Part shown: piece after piece, positions 30,698 through 30,775 of the stretch | How positions within the stretch are numbered: position 1 is the first letter of the stretch | Layout of the letters: each line of letters begins with the position of its first letter | IMG/VR virus record: IMGVR_UViG_3300024320_000025 | Coordinates: 1 to 30,775 of that record | DNA: 30,775 bases | Reading direction: 5' to 3' (one strand) | DNA from: a virus | Program-made: the position numbers and the translations under genes | The notes under the pieces: generated by a model | What the model saw: only the letters and a program-made list of their open reading frames with translations | What the model was told of the DNA's origin: nothing | Databases searched by the model: none

Positions 30698-30775
30698 CTA
30701 CTTACGGCCCAAACCCTTCTTAACAGTTGGTTTCTTTTCCATCTTCTTCTTCTTAGAGGGACGAGGGGCTACGAG
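30698..30775 (-). CDS. C-terminus of an upstream gene, probably portal
   Basis: The minus strand is open from the window edge to a TAG at 30700-30698 and ends PSKKKKMEKKPTVKKGLGRK. Only 25 residues are visible. A Lys-rich tail just before a scaffold gene fits a portal (head-tail connector) protein by gene order. Identity is a guess. Confidence 0.5.
   Translation of the reverse strand, partial: LVAPRPSKKKKMEKKPTVKKGLGRK

Noticed and set aside
30670-30700. Minus-strand TATAAT before the scaffold gene as a promoter
   Set aside because: The -10 matches but the hexamer 17 bases upstream (AGGCCC) is not a -35; a weak promoter is possible but not supported.
1-30775. Integrase, repressor or attachment site suggesting a temperate phage
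   Set aside because: No integrase-like or CI-like protein and no tRNA-derived direct repeats were seen in the window, though the rest of the genome is not visible.

Overview
The window is a stretch of a lytic tailed-phage (podovirus-type) genome, not a bacterial chromosome. The evidence is a T7-style replication and recombination set, a complete run of head, tail and internal virion genes, very tight gene packing (many ATGA or TAATG overlaps) and no rRNA, tRNA or housekeeping genes. A class II (adenosylcobalamin-type) ribonucleotide reductase next to T7-like DNA genes, with structural genes on the opposite strand, fits marine phages of Rhodobacteraceae (roseophage SIO1 / 'cobavirus'-type Zobellviridae). 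That placement is an inference from gene content only.

Layout. About 2-7218 (+) is nucleic acid metabolism: the C-terminal half of a family A DNA polymerase, ssDNA-binding protein, Cas4/RecB-type exonuclease, T7-type endonuclease I, metallophosphoesterase, MazG-like pyrophosphohydrolase and NrdJ-like reductase, interspersed with three small HNH-type endonuclease genes. About 7221-10689 (+) is an envelope module: a DUF3310 protein, an exported ClpP-fold protein, an ExbB/TolQ/MotA-like channel, an ExbD/TolR-like stator with a periplasmic beta domain, an unknown two-TM protein and an N-terminally short SbmA/BacA transporter homologue. About 10686-11830 (+) holds a cytoplasmic ClpP-like protease and two small genes. 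A bidirectional terminator at about 11850-11890 separates this arm from the convergent minus-strand arm.

The minus-strand arm, read from right to left, contains the C-terminus of a probable portal gene, scaffold, major capsid, head-tail adaptor, tail nozzle-like protein, several tail fibre-type proteins (with an HNH gene inserted), an S74 chaperone-tipped fibre, a two-TM protein, a HlyC-like lysine acyltransferase, and a block of large internal or virion proteins with a tail lysozyme, ending in a 1232-residue protein.

Regulation. Seven clear host sigma70-type promoters can be read (TTGAC plus one base, 17-18 bp spacer, TATAAT-like): five on the plus strand and two on the minus strand. No phage RNA polymerase gene lies in the window. 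Three promoters carry inverted repeats across or just beside the core elements, and the capsid gene has a long structured leader (the only gap over 300 bp). The most interesting part is the 7.6-10.7 kb envelope operon, which looks like a phage-borne proton-motive-force-driven machine plus an inner-membrane transporter, possibly serving cobalamin or peptide uptake or superinfection exclusion. The function is unproven.
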